64,000 nucleotides of DNA from Novipirellula galeiformis (GTDB lineage Bacteria > Planctomycetota > Planctomycetia > Pirellulales > Pirellulaceae). The stretch covers positions 782,690-846,689 of the forward strand of contig NZ_SJPT01000003.1 of assembly GCF_007860095.1 (NCBI RefSeq), read 5' to 3'. A program made the position numbers and the translations under genes. Below are positions 27,513 through 37,995 of the stretch, one piece after another. Below the pieces are notes generated by a model. It worked only from the letters and a program-made list of their open reading frames with translations, did not search any database and was not told the DNA's origin. The number at the start of each line of letters is the position of its first letter. Within the stretch, counting starts at the first letter, position 1.

Positions 27513-28919
27513 CTAACAATTGATAACATTCACCGCCAGCCCGCCGAGACTTGTTTCTTTGTACTTCGATTGCATATCGACGCCGGTTTGCCGCATCGTC
27601 TCGATTACCTTGTCGAGCGAAACACAGTGTTCACCGTCCCCATACAAAACGGCCAACCGAGCGGCGTTGATCGCTTTGACCGCCCCCATCGCATTGCGTT
27701 CAATGCAGGGCACCTGAACCAACCCCGCGACTGGATCACAGGTCAGCCCAAGGTTGTGTTCCATGCCGATTTCTGCGGCGTTCTCAATCTGAGCCGGCGT
27801 CCCGCCCATGACCGCGGCAAGCCCGGCGGCGGCCATCGAACAAGCAACGCCGACTTCGCCCTGGCAGCCCATTTCCGCTGCGGACAAAGACGCGTTGCGT
27901 TTGTAAAGCATGCCAATCGCCGCGGCGGTTCGCAAAAACGTGTGAATCGCTTGGCGGCTGACGTTCGGAGTGAAGCGATCGTAAAACGCCAACACTGCAG
28001 GGATTACCCCCGCAGCGCCGTTGGTAGGTGCAGTCACGACGCGTCCTCCGGCTGCGTTTTCCTCATTGACCGCCAGTGCAAAGAGGGTCACCCAATCGAT
28101 GTTCATCAACGGATCGATTGCCAAGTTGGCGGCAACATTGTCGATACCCGAACGCAAATGCATCATTAGCTTTTGATAGATTCCCGGCGCGCGACGACGC
28201 AGGTTCAACCCTCCCGGCAACACACCCTCCCGATGACAACCGGTTTCAATACTGTGCTTCATCGCTTGCCAGATGTCTTCGAGTTGTTGTTCGATTTCCG
28301 CTGCGGTTCCAATAGCGAGTTCATTTTGTTGCACGAGCTCGCTAATCGTGAGCTCGTGTTGTTTGCAGAGCGACAACAGCTCAGCAGCGTTGTGAAACGG
28401 AAAGGGAACGTCCTGCTCGCGACTGAGCGGGTTGGATGAACCCGCAAGTTCTTTATCCTCAACGACAAACCCTCCGCCGACCGAAAGGTAGGTTTTCCTC
28501 AGCAACGTCCCCCCCTCCACGGACAACGCCGTGCAACGAATTCCGTTGGGATGCTCGGGCAGAAACGTATCACCTCGAAACACAAGATCCCGCTTCAGCT
28601 GAAAGTCCAGCTCGTGTTTTCCAAGCCACCGAAGCGTTCCGCTGGATCGGATTTTTTCAAAGCGCACGTCAATCGATTCGGGATCGACTGTGCGTGGATG
28701 TTCACCGCACAATCCGAGCACCGCCGCGCGGTCGGTACGGTGCCCAATTCCGGTCAGCGCCAAGGAGCCAAACAATTCGACAACGATTCGATCCACTCGC
28801 TCAGCCGCGACCGTCTCGTTGAGCTCCGTCACGAAACGCCGAGTTGCAATCATCGGCCCAACGGTATGCGAACTGCTTGGGCCAATCCCAATTTTCAACA
28901 GTTCAAACATGCTAATCAT
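27513..28919 (-). CDS. sdaA: L-serine ammonia-lyase, iron-sulfur type, single chain
   Basis: Deaminates L-serine to pyruvate using a [4Fe-4S] cluster. It has 468 residues, the full length of the one-polypeptide form: an N-terminal beta domain starting with [19 protein letters not shown] and a C-terminal alpha domain with [34 protein letters not shown], and the cluster cysteines including [12 protein letters not shown]. The very C-terminal cysteine (VNVINC), which in characterised enzymes reaches into the active site, is also present. The next gene downstream is a putative amino-acid-type transporter. Confidence 0.96.
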   Translation of the reverse strand: MISMFELLKIGIGPSSSHTVGPMIATRRFVTELNETVAAERVDRIVVELFGSLALTGIGHRTDRAAVLGLCGEHPRTVDPESIDVRFEKIRSSGTLRWLGKHELDFQLKRDLVFRGDTFLPEHPNGIRCTALSVEGGTLLRKTYLSVGGGFVVEDKELAGSSNPLSREQDVPFPFHNAAELLSLCKQHELTISELVQQNELAIGTAAEIEQQLEDIWQAMKHSIETGCHREGVLPGGLNLRRRAPGIYQKLMMHLRSGIDNVAANLAIDPLMNIDWVTLFALAVNEENAAGGRVVTAPTNGAAGVIPAVLAFYDRFTPNVSRQAIHTFLRTAAAIGMLYKRNASLSAAEMGCQGEVGVACSMAAAGLAAVMGGTPAQIENAAEIGMEHNLGLTCDPVAGLVQVPCIERNAMGAVKAINAARLAVLYGDGEHCVSLDKVIETMRQTGVDMQSKYKETSLGGLAVNVINC

Positions 28920-29260
28920 CGTCGCGAAATCCTCGTGCGGGGTCCTTGATCATGGTCAATGCAATGCCAAGTCGATATGGTGGCAGTGAACGTAACCGAT
29001 ACGTGCTCGTCGAGTAACCGAGATGGGCACGCCCCTTGTTCACCAACCTGTGCCGAGCGATGCTTGAGGGTGAGATTGGGGGGAGAGACGGTACCTGCCC
29101 GGCTCGCTAAATTCTGAAAACGCCCTGCGTCACGGAATCCATGTGTTCCTGATTCGATGTTCCTGATTTTAAGCGTGGGCCTGATTTTCAACGCGGGCTC
29201 GACTACCTTTCATTCTATCCGATCACGCTTTATACCTCGTTGACTTTGGAGCCCCTCCCC
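28920..29260. other. Intergenic region between sdaA and thiD
   Basis: About 340 bases between divergently transcribed genes, holding both promoters. No TPP riboswitch signature was found before thiD. A small duplication, gttcctgatt, occurs near 29144-29168. Confidence 0.5.
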
Positions 29261-30031
29261 TTGTCCGTTGCCTTGACCATCGCTGGATCCGATCCATCCG
29301 GTGGAGCCGGTTTGCAAGCCGATTTAAAAACATTTCATGCTCACGGAGTTTATGGAATGAGCGTGGTGACATTGCTGACCGTGCAAAACACACAAACCGT
29401 CGACGCCATCGAAATGCTAACCCCTGATTTTGCACTCGCTCAACTGGCGGTTGTCCTGGACGATATTCCGCCGATGGCGGCTAAGACCGGCGCGCTTGGC
29501 AATGCCGCGATGATCGAAGCGATTGCCGCACGCGCATCGTCGTTTCGTTTTCCCTTGGTCGTCGACCCCGTGATGATTAGCAAGCACGGCGTACCGTTGA
29601 TGGAGGAATCCGCCATCGCGATGCTGCGGCGATCGCTGTTGCCCCACGCCTTTCTGGTCACGCCCAACCAGATGGAAGCTGCCAGTTTAGCGGAAATCGA
29701 CGTTTACGATTTGGAAACCATGGAAGCGTCCGCTCGGATCCTGTGCGAAAGGGGCGCGAAAAATGTGCTAGTCAAAGGGGGGCGGGTTGGCTCGGAATCA
29801 ATCGATTTGTTAGTCACTTGCGATGGGGCATACCCGATCGGTGGCCCCTGGATTCCCACCCAAAGTACCCATGGCACGGGGTGCGTTTTATCGGCGGCAA
29901 TCACCGCGCGTTTAGCCAAGGGCGAATCGTTGTGGGAAGCGGTCACCGGAGCCAAAAGCTTCATTCTCGATGCAATTCGCACTGCACCGTCCTTGGGTAA
30001 AGGACTTGGTCCTGTGAATTTGTTACAGTAA
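29261..30031 (+). CDS. thiD: Hydroxymethylpyrimidine/phosphomethylpyrimidine kinase
   Basis: Phosphorylates HMP and HMP-P with ATP in thiamine pyrophosphate biosynthesis or salvage. It is about 256 residues from the TTG at 29261, which has GGAG nine bases upstream; an alternative TTG at 29240 adds seven residues. Ribokinase-fold motifs are clear: AGSDPSGGAGLQADLKTF at the start, the anion-hole STHGTGCVLSAAI and VTPNQMEA. No thiE or thiC is adjacent. Confidence 0.95.
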   Translation: MSVALTIAGSDPSGGAGLQADLKTFHAHGVYGMSVVTLLTVQNTQTVDAIEMLTPDFALAQLAVVLDDIPPMAAKTGALGNAAMIEAIAARASSFRFPLVVDPVMISKHGVPLMEESAIAMLRRSLLPHAFLVTPNQMEAASLAEIDVYDLETMEASARILCERGAKNVLVKGGRVGSESIDLLVTCDGAYPIGGPWIPTQSTHGTGCVLSAAITARLAKGESLWEAVTGAKSFILDAIRTAPSLGKGLGPVNLLQ

Positions 30032-30253
30032 TTCGAATGCGATGATCGGCTTGGTGTGGTGTCATCCCTTGTTCTGAAACCAAAAGGACCAAGCCTCGTG
30101 AAATTCATGCTCGACGGTCGCGTTCCCCTAACCACGGCGGTTACCAATGAGTGCTGCGGGGAATGAACGCGTCTCTTGCCTGACTCCGCTCGCTTGCACG
30201 TACATGGCGATCAAAGGGGTTGGGAGAGTGGAAAAAATGGAAAAAGGGATTCG

Positions 30254-31099
30254 GTGACTCAAATCAAAAGCGATGTGGGGCCAATTGTCGATGTGAATGC
30301 GACCGGATCTCGGGAGCAGCCGATTGAGGACCAAACTCCGTCGCGTTCGCCTCGGCGTTTGACGCAACGGTTGCAATTACAAAGGAATTTACAACCTGAA
30401 TTGATGGATGATCCCGCGTTGCCACGCGGCGAACACAAGCTCGCACTCGCGGGGTTGGCACGGCTAAATCGTTTCAGCGGTGTTGCCGGAGTGATGTATC
30501 GTCAATTGCGCCGTATCGCTCGAGACCGCTCTCGCCCCTTGAGGATTCTTGATGTGGCCAGCGGGGCGGGCGACGTTCCCGTTCATTGGGCGCAACGCGC
30601 CAAACGAGAGGGAATCAAGATGCAGATCACTGCACTCGATATCAGCTCGGTGGCGCTCGAGGAGCAGCAACGGCGAGCCGCCCAGGCCGAGGTAAAGGTT
30701 CGCTCCGAGCAATGGGATTGCCTCGCCAAGTCGCTCCCCCATGGGTTCGATGTCGTGACATGTTCCTTGTTCATGCATCATCTTGCCGACCCTCAGGCGA
30801 CGTTTCTGTTGCGTTCGATGCATGCGGCAACCGACGATGCTGTCATCATTTGTGATCTTGAGCGATCGAGCCTGAACTTGGGCTTGGTTGCCTTCGCAGC
30901 CAAGCTGCTGTCTCGATCGCACGTCGTTCATACCGATGCCGTGCTCAGCGTACACGGGGCGTACACTCGCAATGAGTTTTCGACCCTCGCCGAAGCCGCC
31001 CTCGGGGTTCCGGTTACGATTCGGGGGGCGTTTCCATGTCGCTTTATCGCGTCGTTCGAAAAAACGGTGGCGATGGACCGTTTGGGTGCGACGCGATGA
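30254..31099 (+). CDS. Class I SAM-dependent methyltransferase
   Basis: About 281 residues. Motif I ILDVASGAGDVP starts around residue 98, ALDIS follows as the acidic end of strand 2, and DVVTCSLFMHHL marks the post-II region, as in small-molecule and quinone methyltransferases. The chosen GTG at 30254 follows AAAGGG; a TTG at 30176 would add 26 low-complexity residues. Its stop overlaps the next gene's ATG (ATGA at 31096-31099), so the two act together. Paired methyltransferase and geranylgeranyl-reductase-like enzymes occur in lipid, quinone and polyketide pathways; which one applies here is not known. Confidence 0.82.
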   Translation: MTQIKSDVGPIVDVNATGSREQPIEDQTPSRSPRRLTQRLQLQRNLQPELMDDPALPRGEHKLALAGLARLNRFSGVAGVMYRQLRRIARDRSRPLRILDVASGAGDVPVHWAQRAKREGIKMQITALDISSVALEEQQRRAAQAEVKVRSEQWDCLAKSLPHGFDVVTCSLFMHHLADPQATFLLRSMHAATDDAVIICDLERSSLNLGLVAFAAKLLSRSHVVHTDAVLSVHGAYTRNEFSTLAEAALGVPVTIRGAFPCRFIASFEKTVAMDRLGATR

Positions 31100-32220
31100 C
31101 CGGATCGACCGTCACATCGCAGCGAAAGGACTCGCGGGTGTTGATTATTGGTGGTGGCGTCGCCGGCACCGCGTGCGCGTTGCGACTGAGATCGCTGGGA
31201 ATGGCGGTCGATTTGGTTGAAAAAGCGACCTTTCCCCGTCCCAAGGTTTGCGGCTGCTGTATCGGGGAAGCGGGGCTGCATGCGTTTTCGCAATTGGGAC
31301 TACGTGACCGCGTTTGGGAACGCGCCGCAATCACCAACCGCTGGTCCGCTTCGCTTGGCGGTCGACGCATCGAGCTCGCCATTCCCGCCGGGGTGGCGAT
31401 CTCTCGGGAAGTGTTGGATCCATTGATGTTGGAGTCGGCGATCGAAGCCGGCGCCCAGGTGACAACAAATTGCACTGCGAGGATCGAGAGTGTGGATCCT
31501 CGCTCCGTCTCGGTGAAACTCGAGCACAACGCCACGACGGTCACGGCGAACTATGAATGTGTGGTGATTGCGTCAGGCTTGCGGACGGGAGGCATGAAGG
31601 ACTTGTTGCCATGGACCGAGATGCCGCGCGGCCCGTTTGGGGTTTCCTTCATGGCATCTTCGACAGACGTCGAGCCTGGCGTCATCTACATGGCGTGTAA
31701 CAAGGATGGCTATGTAGGCATGGTCAAATTAGCCGATGGACGTGTCGATGTGGCTGCGGCACTAAACTCGGGGGCAACATCGGCCGCCGTCGGCACCCCG
31801 ATGACTCGAGTGCAATCGATCCTTGCCTCCAGCCAGTTCGCCCCTGTGGTTTTGTCGGATCCAAGCACACTGATGACGACGCCGCCCCTGCGAAGGGCCA
31901 GACAAACCGGTAACGGACGGTTGCTTGCGATTGGCGACGCCGCCGGGTACGTCGAACCGTTTACCGGTGAAGGGATGACATGGGGCATGCAAGGGGGAAT
32001 CGCGGCCGCTGAATTGATCGCGACCCAAAAGGGTCACCTGCAAACCGTCGGGGATGAGTGGAACCAAAAACTCGAGACATTATTGCGTAGCAGGAAGCGA
32101 ACGTGTCGATTCGTCACCACGGCGTTGCGTTCACCCACCGTATGTCGAATCGCCGCCAACACGCTGACTTGGTTCCCAAGCCTAGCGACGCCACTGCTAA
32201 GAAGCATGAACAAGACCTAG
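31096..32220 (+). CDS. FAD-dependent oxidoreductase, geranylgeranyl-reductase-like
   Basis: A 374-residue flavoprotein of the PHBH fold. The FAD dinucleotide motif IIGGGVAGTACALRL is near residue 15, followed by the cysteine-rich KVCGCCIGEAGL and the late FAD motif IGDAAGYVEPFTGEGM (about 280), both typical of geranylgeranyl reductases and related hydroxylases. It probably reduces or hydroxylates an isoprenoid or polyketide-like hydrophobic substrate. It is translationally coupled to the preceding methyltransferase. A second methyltransferase gene converges on it from the other strand. Confidence 0.85.
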   Translation: MTGSTVTSQRKDSRVLIIGGGVAGTACALRLRSLGMAVDLVEKATFPRPKVCGCCIGEAGLHAFSQLGLRDRVWERAAITNRWSASLGGRRIELAIPAGVAISREVLDPLMLESAIEAGAQVTTNCTARIESVDPRSVSVKLEHNATTVTANYECVVIASGLRTGGMKDLLPWTEMPRGPFGVSFMASSTDVEPGVIYMACNKDGYVGMVKLADGRVDVAAALNSGATSAAVGTPMTRVQSILASSQFAPVVLSDPSTLMTTPPLRRARQTGNGRLLAIGDAAGYVEPFTGEGMTWGMQGGIAAAELIATQKGHLQTVGDEWNQKLETLLRSRKRTCRFVTTALRSPTVCRIAANTLTWFPSLATPLLRSMNKT

Positions 32221-32308
32221 TGCGACAACGTTAAAGATCGTGACCGCCGAGGGTCGCTCTCAATGGGGACGTGAGAGACGTCGCGGTGGCCGAGCCACGG
32301 AATGAGTC

Positions 32309-33145
32309 CTAATCGTTTTTCACCGCGATGATGGCGCCATATTGCATCGCACCGCTGCGGTAGGCATTCAAGAGCGTATCGAAGCCGTCAATGAACGCGA
32401 CTTGATCCTTGTCGAGAAATTTGGCGATGTGACGAACGCCGGTGCGGGCGACACGTTGTTTGCAAATCTCCCACGTCTTTGCGGTTCGCTCGGTCCAGTC
32501 GACGTTCTCTCGGATCGTCAATCCCGCCGCTTCAATCCAGCTCGCATAGTCCTTGCGTGTTGCGAGTGACGGACAGACAAAACGCCGGCAAACCTCTTCG
32601 ACTTGTGCACGATGGCTGGTTTGTGTCGTGTCTTCCCCCTCGAACCAAGCACCGATTGCCATTCGGCCACCGGGACGGAGCCAACGCGCTGAACGACGAA
32701 AGAACGCGGGTTTATCAAACAGATGCTCGGTGCACTCGATGCTCCACATGACGTCAAACGCATCGTCGGCAAACTCAATTGACTCCGCATCACCGGCAAG
32801 GAAACGCGTCTTGGTGGTGACCCCATGGAGTCGAGCGGAGAGGGACGCCCAACGCCGTTGCAACGGGCTGAGCGTGACTCCGGTGACGTCACAACCGCGG
32901 CGCTGGGCAAGTCGGATCGAGGATCCCCCCATGCCACAACCGATGTCGACAATGGTGTCGGTCGAGCTGATTTCGCACATCGCGGCGAGCGTATCGGTGA
33001 GCTGGCATTGGGCCTCCCCGGGAGATTCGTCTCCATTCCAAAGGCCGTGATGAATGTGGGGCCCCCAGAGCAAACGGTAAAAGAGCGTTCCCAGTTGATA
33101 ATGAGCGCGAATGGTCGCCTTCTGAACACCTTGGACCACAATCAT
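32309..33145 (-). CDS. SAM-dependent methyltransferase (sterol/tocopherol-type)
   Basis: A 278-residue class I methyltransferase. Motif I IVDIGCGMGGSSIRLAQR, followed by GVTLSPLQ, DVMWSIECTEHL and LRPGGRMAIGAW, resembles gamma-tocopherol, sterol-C24 and cyclopropane-type methyltransferases that act on lipophilic substrates. It converges with the methyltransferase/FAD-reductase pair, 88 bases apart, so the three may serve one pathway. The exact substrate cannot be inferred. Confidence 0.85.
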   Translation of the reverse strand: MIVVQGVQKATIRAHYQLGTLFYRLLWGPHIHHGLWNGDESPGEAQCQLTDTLAAMCEISSTDTIVDIGCGMGGSSIRLAQRRGCDVTGVTLSPLQRRWASLSARLHGVTTKTRFLAGDAESIEFADDAFDVMWSIECTEHLFDKPAFFRRSARWLRPGGRMAIGAWFEGEDTTQTSHRAQVEEVCRRFVCPSLATRKDYASWIEAAGLTIRENVDWTERTAKTWEICKQRVARTGVRHIAKFLDKDQVAFIDGFDTLLNAYRSGAMQYGAIIAVKND

Positions 33146-33496
33146 CGCGAGCTAAGCTCCATCACGAGGGAAATGACAAGGACGCCTCGATTACATTCGT
33201 AATTTTAGCTTTATCGCCCCCGCATCGCCATCAATTTCGGATTTCCCGCTGCGTTGCGAAACACCATCGCAGCGTCATGCGGGGCCCGCGTTTTGTCATT
33301 GGCGAGCGTGTCCGAACCGCGCCTCCCTCGCTCCCCCCCTCGTGAAATTGCGTTATTGCCGGCTTTCCTAGCAAGTCATAACCCGATGGGCCAGCGAGGG
33401 AAAAACTAGGGTTCTACACCCCGGCGGTACTTCCCATTAAGGTGTGGGACCGTGAACGAACTACTGAACCATTCTGAATAGAAGGCTGCGAAGCGA
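33146..33496. other. Intergenic region before the adenosine-kinase-like gene
   Basis: No gene. It contains one copy of a 24-mer repeat (33377-33400) that recurs at 61427-61450 and, inverted, at 61465-61488. An inverted ccctcgct lies at 33325-33332. A GAAGG ribosome site precedes the next ATG. Confidence 0.5.
33377..33400 (+). repeat. 24-mer dispersed repeat, single copy
   Basis: cataacccgatgggccagcg plus aggg aligns without gaps to 61427-61450, with 19 of 24 bases identical. The matching inverted arm is only partial here (33325-33332). Confidence 0.5.
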
Positions 33497-34492
33497 ATGA
33501 CGTCGTATGATGTACTTGGTGTTGGGAATGCATTGGTGGATATCCAAGCAAGAGTCGAAGATGCGATCCTCGGTGAACTGGCGATCGACAAGGGGATCAT
33601 GACCCTCGTGGATGATCAACAGCAAGCGAGCGTGTTGAATCGGCTCAATGGACGTCCTTTGAACCGTTGTGCAGGTGGTTCGGCGGCGAACACCATCGTG
33701 GCGGTCGCCGAATTCGGTGGCACCGCAGCCTTCATCGCGAAGATTGGTGAAGACGAAGTCGGTGACTTTTTCCTGAAAGACATGCGCGACTTGGGAATCA
33801 AAATCGATATTGATCCGACCCCAGCGGCACCCACCGGAACCTGTGCCGTCCTGATCACGGACGACGCTCAGCGAACGATGATGACGAACCTGGGGGCGTC
33901 CGCAACGCTGCAAGCAACCGATATCGATGAGTCATTGATCAAGGCCTCTAAGTACGTCTACGTCGAAGGCTATTTGTTGACGGGTGAGTCGACCAAGGCG
34001 GCGGCTTATCGAGCGATGGACCTAGCCAAGCAGCACGGGGTGAAGGTGGCGCTGACCGCATCGGACCCCTTCTTAGTGAATATGATTCGCGACGAAATAT
34101 GGGACTTGATCACCGGCCCCGTTGACTTGTTCTTCTGTAACGAAGAGGAAGCGAAAAGTTTGACTGGCGAGTCGGACCCCATCGCCTGTGCCGCAAAAAT
34201 TCATCAGCATGCTGAAAATGTGGCGCTCACGCTCGGAGCCAAGGGCTCCCTTGTGATGCACGGTGGCGAAGCGTTTCCGATCGAAGGGGTCGACGTGAAA
34301 GCGATCGATACCACCGGAGCGGGCGATATGTACGCCGGTGCGATGTTGTATGCGATCACCAACGGCATGGATTGGCGACACGCGGGGCACTTAGCCTCGC
34401 AAGCTTCCGCGCGAGTGGTTTCGCAAATGGGCGCTAGACTGGACCAAAAGTTTACCGCGGCCGAGATCCAAGCGCTCAGCATTTTGAGCTAG
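33497..34492 (+). CDS. PfkB-family nucleoside kinase, adenosine-kinase-like
   Basis: A 331-residue ribokinase-fold kinase. The N-terminal GVGNALVDI, the CAGGSAANT substrate loop, [14 protein letters not shown] and the C-terminal [14 protein letters not shown] with the catalytic Asp match bacterial adenosine kinase-like proteins. Adenosine or a related nucleoside is the likely substrate; a sugar cannot be excluded without structural comparison. It appears to be transcribed alone. Confidence 0.88.
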   Translation: MTSYDVLGVGNALVDIQARVEDAILGELAIDKGIMTLVDDQQQASVLNRLNGRPLNRCAGGSAANTIVAVAEFGGTAAFIAKIGEDEVGDFFLKDMRDLGIKIDIDPTPAAPTGTCAVLITDDAQRTMMTNLGASATLQATDIDESLIKASKYVYVEGYLLTGESTKAAAYRAMDLAKQHGVKVALTASDPFLVNMIRDEIWDLITGPVDLFFCNEEEAKSLTGESDPIACAAKIHQHAENVALTLGAKGSLVMHGGEAFPIEGVDVKAIDTTGAGDMYAGAMLYAITNGMDWRHAGHLASQASARVVSQMGARLDQKFTAAEIQALSILS

Positions 34493-34544
34493 GGATCGCG
34501 CCAGCGATACTGCATGCGGTCTAAACACCGCGTGCCTTGATTCT

Positions 34545-35351
34545 TTAGCCGAGGTCAAGCAGGCCTTGGCAAACGAGATGCGGGTGCATGACATGTTCGT
34601 GTTTGATGTGTGGCGAAATCACAGGGGCGTCCCCACCACAAAGGATCACGACGCGTTGCGGGGTGGCACCGTCGAATCCGCAATCGTAGTGAGCAATCAA
34701 ACGATCGATCGATGCGGTGACACTCGTTAACACCCCCAACCGAATCGCTTGAACGGTATTGCGTCCGGGAATGGTAAGCGGATCGGCATTGGTCCAATCA
34801 ATCGTCGGCAACGCAGCGGTACCCATCGTCAATGCGGTGGTTTGCAGGTTTAGCCCTGGCAGAATCGCCCCGCCCACAAAACACCCCGAGGCATCGACCA
34901 AGTCGACCGTTACGGCCGACCCCGCGTCGATCACGACCAACGGGACGGCGTATCGATTCCGTGCGGCGTAGGCACTGAGCAATCGATCGATCCCCACTTT
35001 ATCGGGCGAATCAATCTCGATTGACATCGGTACGTCGCGATAGCTGATCGGACGCAGGGTGGCGTTTGGAAACGATCGTTCGACTTGTTTACAAAGCTGA
35101 TCCGACGCACGTCGGTTCACACTGGCAATTCGCCACTCCTGTGGCGCAAGCGACGTCTCACCGCAATCTTGATCACGGATCCAATCGGCAATGCTCTCAT
35201 CCCATCGCGGACGATCCAACGCAAACGATCGGCAGCTCGATTCGAGGTTCATTGCAAACGCAGGGTTCGCATCGGCCCCCTGCGGCCGGAGTGATAATTT
35301 GACTGCGGTATTACCCACATCGACCGCGATCACACCAGACGACCGCTTCAC
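34545..35351 (-). CDS. coaX: Type III pantothenate kinase
   Basis: First step of coenzyme A biosynthesis, phosphorylating pantothenate; the type III form is not feedback-inhibited by CoA. It has 268 residues with the ASKHA phosphate loop DVGNTAVKL starting at residue 11, the substrate region [15 protein letters not shown], the second phosphate loop [12 protein letters not shown], and [15 protein letters not shown]. Its ATG overlaps the obg stop, so it is translated from the obg mRNA. Confidence 0.95.
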   Translation of the reverse strand: MKRSSGVIAVDVGNTAVKLSLRPQGADANPAFAMNLESSCRSFALDRPRWDESIADWIRDQDCGETSLAPQEWRIASVNRRASDQLCKQVERSFPNATLRPISYRDVPMSIEIDSPDKVGIDRLLSAYAARNRYAVPLVVIDAGSAVTVDLVDASGCFVGGAILPGLNLQTTALTMGTAALPTIDWTNADPLTIPGRNTVQAIRLGVLTSVTASIDRLIAHYDCGFDGATPQRVVILCGGDAPVISPHIKHEHVMHPHLVCQGLLDLG

Positions 35352-36556
35352 GTTGCGTCCTCAGATTTCGACTTCGACTTTTCAAGCGACGTTTCGAGGT
35401 CAAAGTCACGCGGAGGGTTTGCATCGGAGAGCATTGCGGTGGCACCCGACAAGTGCGGCGGCAAACGCCTCGGCGGCTTAGGTGCTTCATCGGAATCGGA
35501 CACAACTTCCGACACGACTTCGGCGACCGGCGCGTTTTTGTTTGCTTTGGCCACCAACAGTGCATTGCGTCGCTTTTGCACCCGTTCCATGATTTCGTTT
35601 TTTAATTCATCAAGCCCCTCTCCATTGAGGGCGCTGATCATACGAACTTGTTTTCCGGTGGCATCGGCTAGCGCTTGACGCAATTCCTCAGCCCCCTCCA
35701 TCTCCGACTTGCTGACGACCAAAATCTCCTCACGATCACCAAGAGATGCATCGTACTGAGTCAGTTCGCTACGAATGGCGTGGTAGTTGTGAAGTGGATC
35801 GGTTCCGTCGGTCGGGGCGGGTTCCACGAGATGGACCAACAACCCCGCGCGTTCGACATGTCGCAAGAATTCGTGTCCAAGTCCAATCCCTTCGCTGGCC
35901 CCTTCGATCAAGCCGGGAATATCCGCCAATACAAACGAGCGTTCGATTCCAATTTCGACGATGCCGAGATTGGGATGCTTGGTCGTGAACGGGTAGTCGG
36001 CAATCTCGGGCCGCGCGCTGGTGATCCGACTCAACAAGGTGCTCTTGCCCGCGTTGGGCATCCCCACCAAGCCGACGTCAGCGATCGATTTCAACTCGAG
36101 GATCACATCGCGTGATTCCCCCATTTCGCCCATCGTTTTGTCACGTGGCGCTCGGTTCGTACTCGATTTGAACGACGCGTTACCGCGTCCTCCTTTGCCA
36201 CCTCGGGCGACCACAAATTGATCGCCTGGCTCGGCCAAGTCTTTGATCACGAATCCATTGTCGGCATCAATGACGGTCGTCCCGGGTGGAACGAACAAAC
36301 GTTGATCGCGCCCCCGTCGACCGTTTCGCATTGAACCTTGGCCGGGTTGGCCTTTGGTGGCTCGGTACATTCGCCGGTTCGCGAAGGCAGCCAATGAGTT
36401 GACGCCGTCGCGCGCCTCTAGGATTAAACTGGCACCTTCGCCGCCATCACCCCCGTCGGGGCCACCGCGTGGAACGAATTTCTCTCGTCGGAAACTCATA
36501 CAGCCATCACCACCTTTGCCGGCGTGAAGCTCGATTCGAACGCGATCAACAAACAT
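35348..36556 (-). CDS. obgE: Obg-family GTPase
   Basis: Essential GTPase linked to 50S maturation, ppGpp sensing and growth control. It has 402 residues: the glycine-rich Obg fold (about 1-158; [24 protein letters not shown]), then the G domain with G1 GMPNAGKST, the switch region and G3 DIPGLIEGA, and a C-terminal Pro/Lys/Ser-rich tail with no OCT domain. It is the first gene of an obg-coaX unit, overlapping coaX by four bases. Confidence 0.96.
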   Translation of the reverse strand: MFVDRVRIELHAGKGGDGCMSFRREKFVPRGGPDGGDGGEGASLILEARDGVNSLAAFANRRMYRATKGQPGQGSMRNGRRGRDQRLFVPPGTTVIDADNGFVIKDLAEPGDQFVVARGGKGGRGNASFKSSTNRAPRDKTMGEMGESRDVILELKSIADVGLVGMPNAGKSTLLSRITSARPEIADYPFTTKHPNLGIVEIGIERSFVLADIPGLIEGASEGIGLGHEFLRHVERAGLLVHLVEPAPTDGTDPLHNYHAIRSELTQYDASLGDREEILVVSKSEMEGAEELRQALADATGKQVRMISALNGEGLDELKNEIMERVQKRRNALLVAKANKNAPVAEVVSEVVSDSDEAPKPPRRLPPHLSGATAMLSDANPPRDFDLETSLEKSKSKSEDAT

Positions 36557-36577
36557 GTTGTAGGATTCTTACAGAAC

Positions 36578-36615
36578 AGAAAAACGGCTGACCCCCGCAA
36601 AATGGAGGTCAGCCG
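36578..36615 (-). terminator. Minus-strand terminator after the 336-residue exported protein
   Basis: On the minus strand the stem cggctgacc...ggtcagccg, with one internal mismatch, is followed directly by five T. It lies 159 bases beyond the stop codon and separates that gene from obg. Confidence 0.65.
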
Positions 36616-36773
36616 CAGTTGGATGGTTAGAAACTTGCTGTGTGATCACGCGAAGCATTTTCTGTAGCGATTCTCGCTTGAGATTGGATGAACAAAATCA
36701 GTTCCCTCCCAAGGTCTGGTGAGTTCGGCTACCGCGAAACCCGCTTGAACTCAATACTGCAGCAAGCGTAATC

Positions 36774-37784
36774 CTATCGGAAAATCCATCGATAGTCGAG
36801 TCGTTCGTCGAGTCCATAGTGATCCAAGACGTTCCGCTGCTCCTTCGCTTTCTCGAAAGCTGGCACTCCGAAGCGAATCGTGTCTTCGGTTTGAGCAATC
36901 GCGTCCCCAGGACGGTAAAAGTTTAATTGCAGCGCCTTTTTACGGTATGGGGCTTTGGGTCCCTCACCGTCCTGTTGAAAGGCATTGGTGAGCCCGAACA
37001 CATCGACGGAGAAATAATCCAACTTCGGATCGACATCTTCCCAAGTCGCAACCCCCCATACACCCGGAGCGGCGGCGTCGGTGGTTTGAGGCACCGCGAC
37101 ACGCGAAATCTCAACGGTGTTGTACAGCGGTGCCGTGATTTGTTCACGAATGGCAATCTTCTCCTTCGTGGCTGGCAACACTCGATCAAGGTATCGCTTG
37201 CCCGTAATCCGATTGTTCAACACCAGCATCGGGAAGATGCGACGCGACTCGTAGCTGACCGATTCGATCCGCTCATAAACATCCTTGCCGCCGATCTCAT
37301 CGGCAGCGGGACGCAAGTCGCCACCTAGATAACGAATTCGAAAGACCATGTACCAAATCAGTTTCCGTTGCAGCCGCCCGTCCGGTCGGGGAACATCCGT
37401 CAAGATTTGCCGCAGCGGTTTGAAGGCGAATTCAAAGCAGTAAATTTCACGCCGCAAAAAGACCTGCTGCGCCATCTCCGCCAACATCCGGCTCCGCGGG
37501 TCAAAGTGGGGCACGCCCTCGGGATGCGAAGCACCGCCCCATAGAATTTCAGGATGTCCATCGAGCAAAGTCTGCAACGTCAGCGGACCATCGAACGTTT
37601 CCAATGGGTCCGGAGCCGGAGGAATGACCGTCACGACGCCTGGTGCGAACTTGGTTTGTTCCGTCGAAGAAGGAGCTTTCTCAGCATCTTCACTCTTCTT
37701 CTCCGCATCTTGTGCGAGCGTGTTGCTGAGAAAGGCAAAACATAGCCCAGAGGACAAAATGGCTCGACGAGAAAACATTTTCAT
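36774..37784 (-). CDS. Exported protein of unknown function (336 aa)
   Basis: Not recognised as a known family. A signal peptide (FSRRAILSSGLCFAFLSNTLAQ) is cut probably after LAQ (about residue 24); the two arginines and following residues loosely resemble a Tat signal. A Glu/Lys/Ser-rich linker follows, then a globular domain with few cysteines and several aromatic residues, ending at residue 336 in YRWIFR. It lies downstream of another exported unknown on the same strand (gap about 210 bases), and the two may form a unit. A periplasmic role is inferred only from the signal. Confidence 0.75.
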   Translation of the reverse strand: MKMFSRRAILSSGLCFAFLSNTLAQDAEKKSEDAEKAPSSTEQTKFAPGVVTVIPPAPDPLETFDGPLTLQTLLDGHPEILWGGASHPEGVPHFDPRSRMLAEMAQQVFLRREIYCFEFAFKPLRQILTDVPRPDGRLQRKLIWYMVFRIRYLGGDLRPAADEIGGKDVYERIESVSYESRRIFPMLVLNNRITGKRYLDRVLPATKEKIAIREQITAPLYNTVEISRVAVPQTTDAAAPGVWGVATWEDVDPKLDYFSVDVFGLTNAFQQDGEGPKAPYRKKALQLNFYRPGDAIAQTEDTIRFGVPAFEKAKEQRNVLDHYGLDERLDYRWIFR

Positions 37785-37995
37785 ACCATCAGTGTGGTGG
37801 GGAAATTTTTACGGCAATGATGTCGTAGACGAAATGAGGCCGTCGACGATTCGGAAGCGACTGAAGGACTCGCTGCGAACCGCTTCGGACCCGCTTGCTC
37901 GAAACACAAGCTTGCTCAAAACAATGAGCCCAAGCGAAGGGATCGACGCCAGCAGGGGACGACGATCCCGTCCGACGTCGCCAGCAACGCGGCAG

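Noticed and set aside
28920..29260. TPP riboswitch before thiD
   Set aside because: The conserved CUGAGA and ACCUGA segments are not found in proper spacing.
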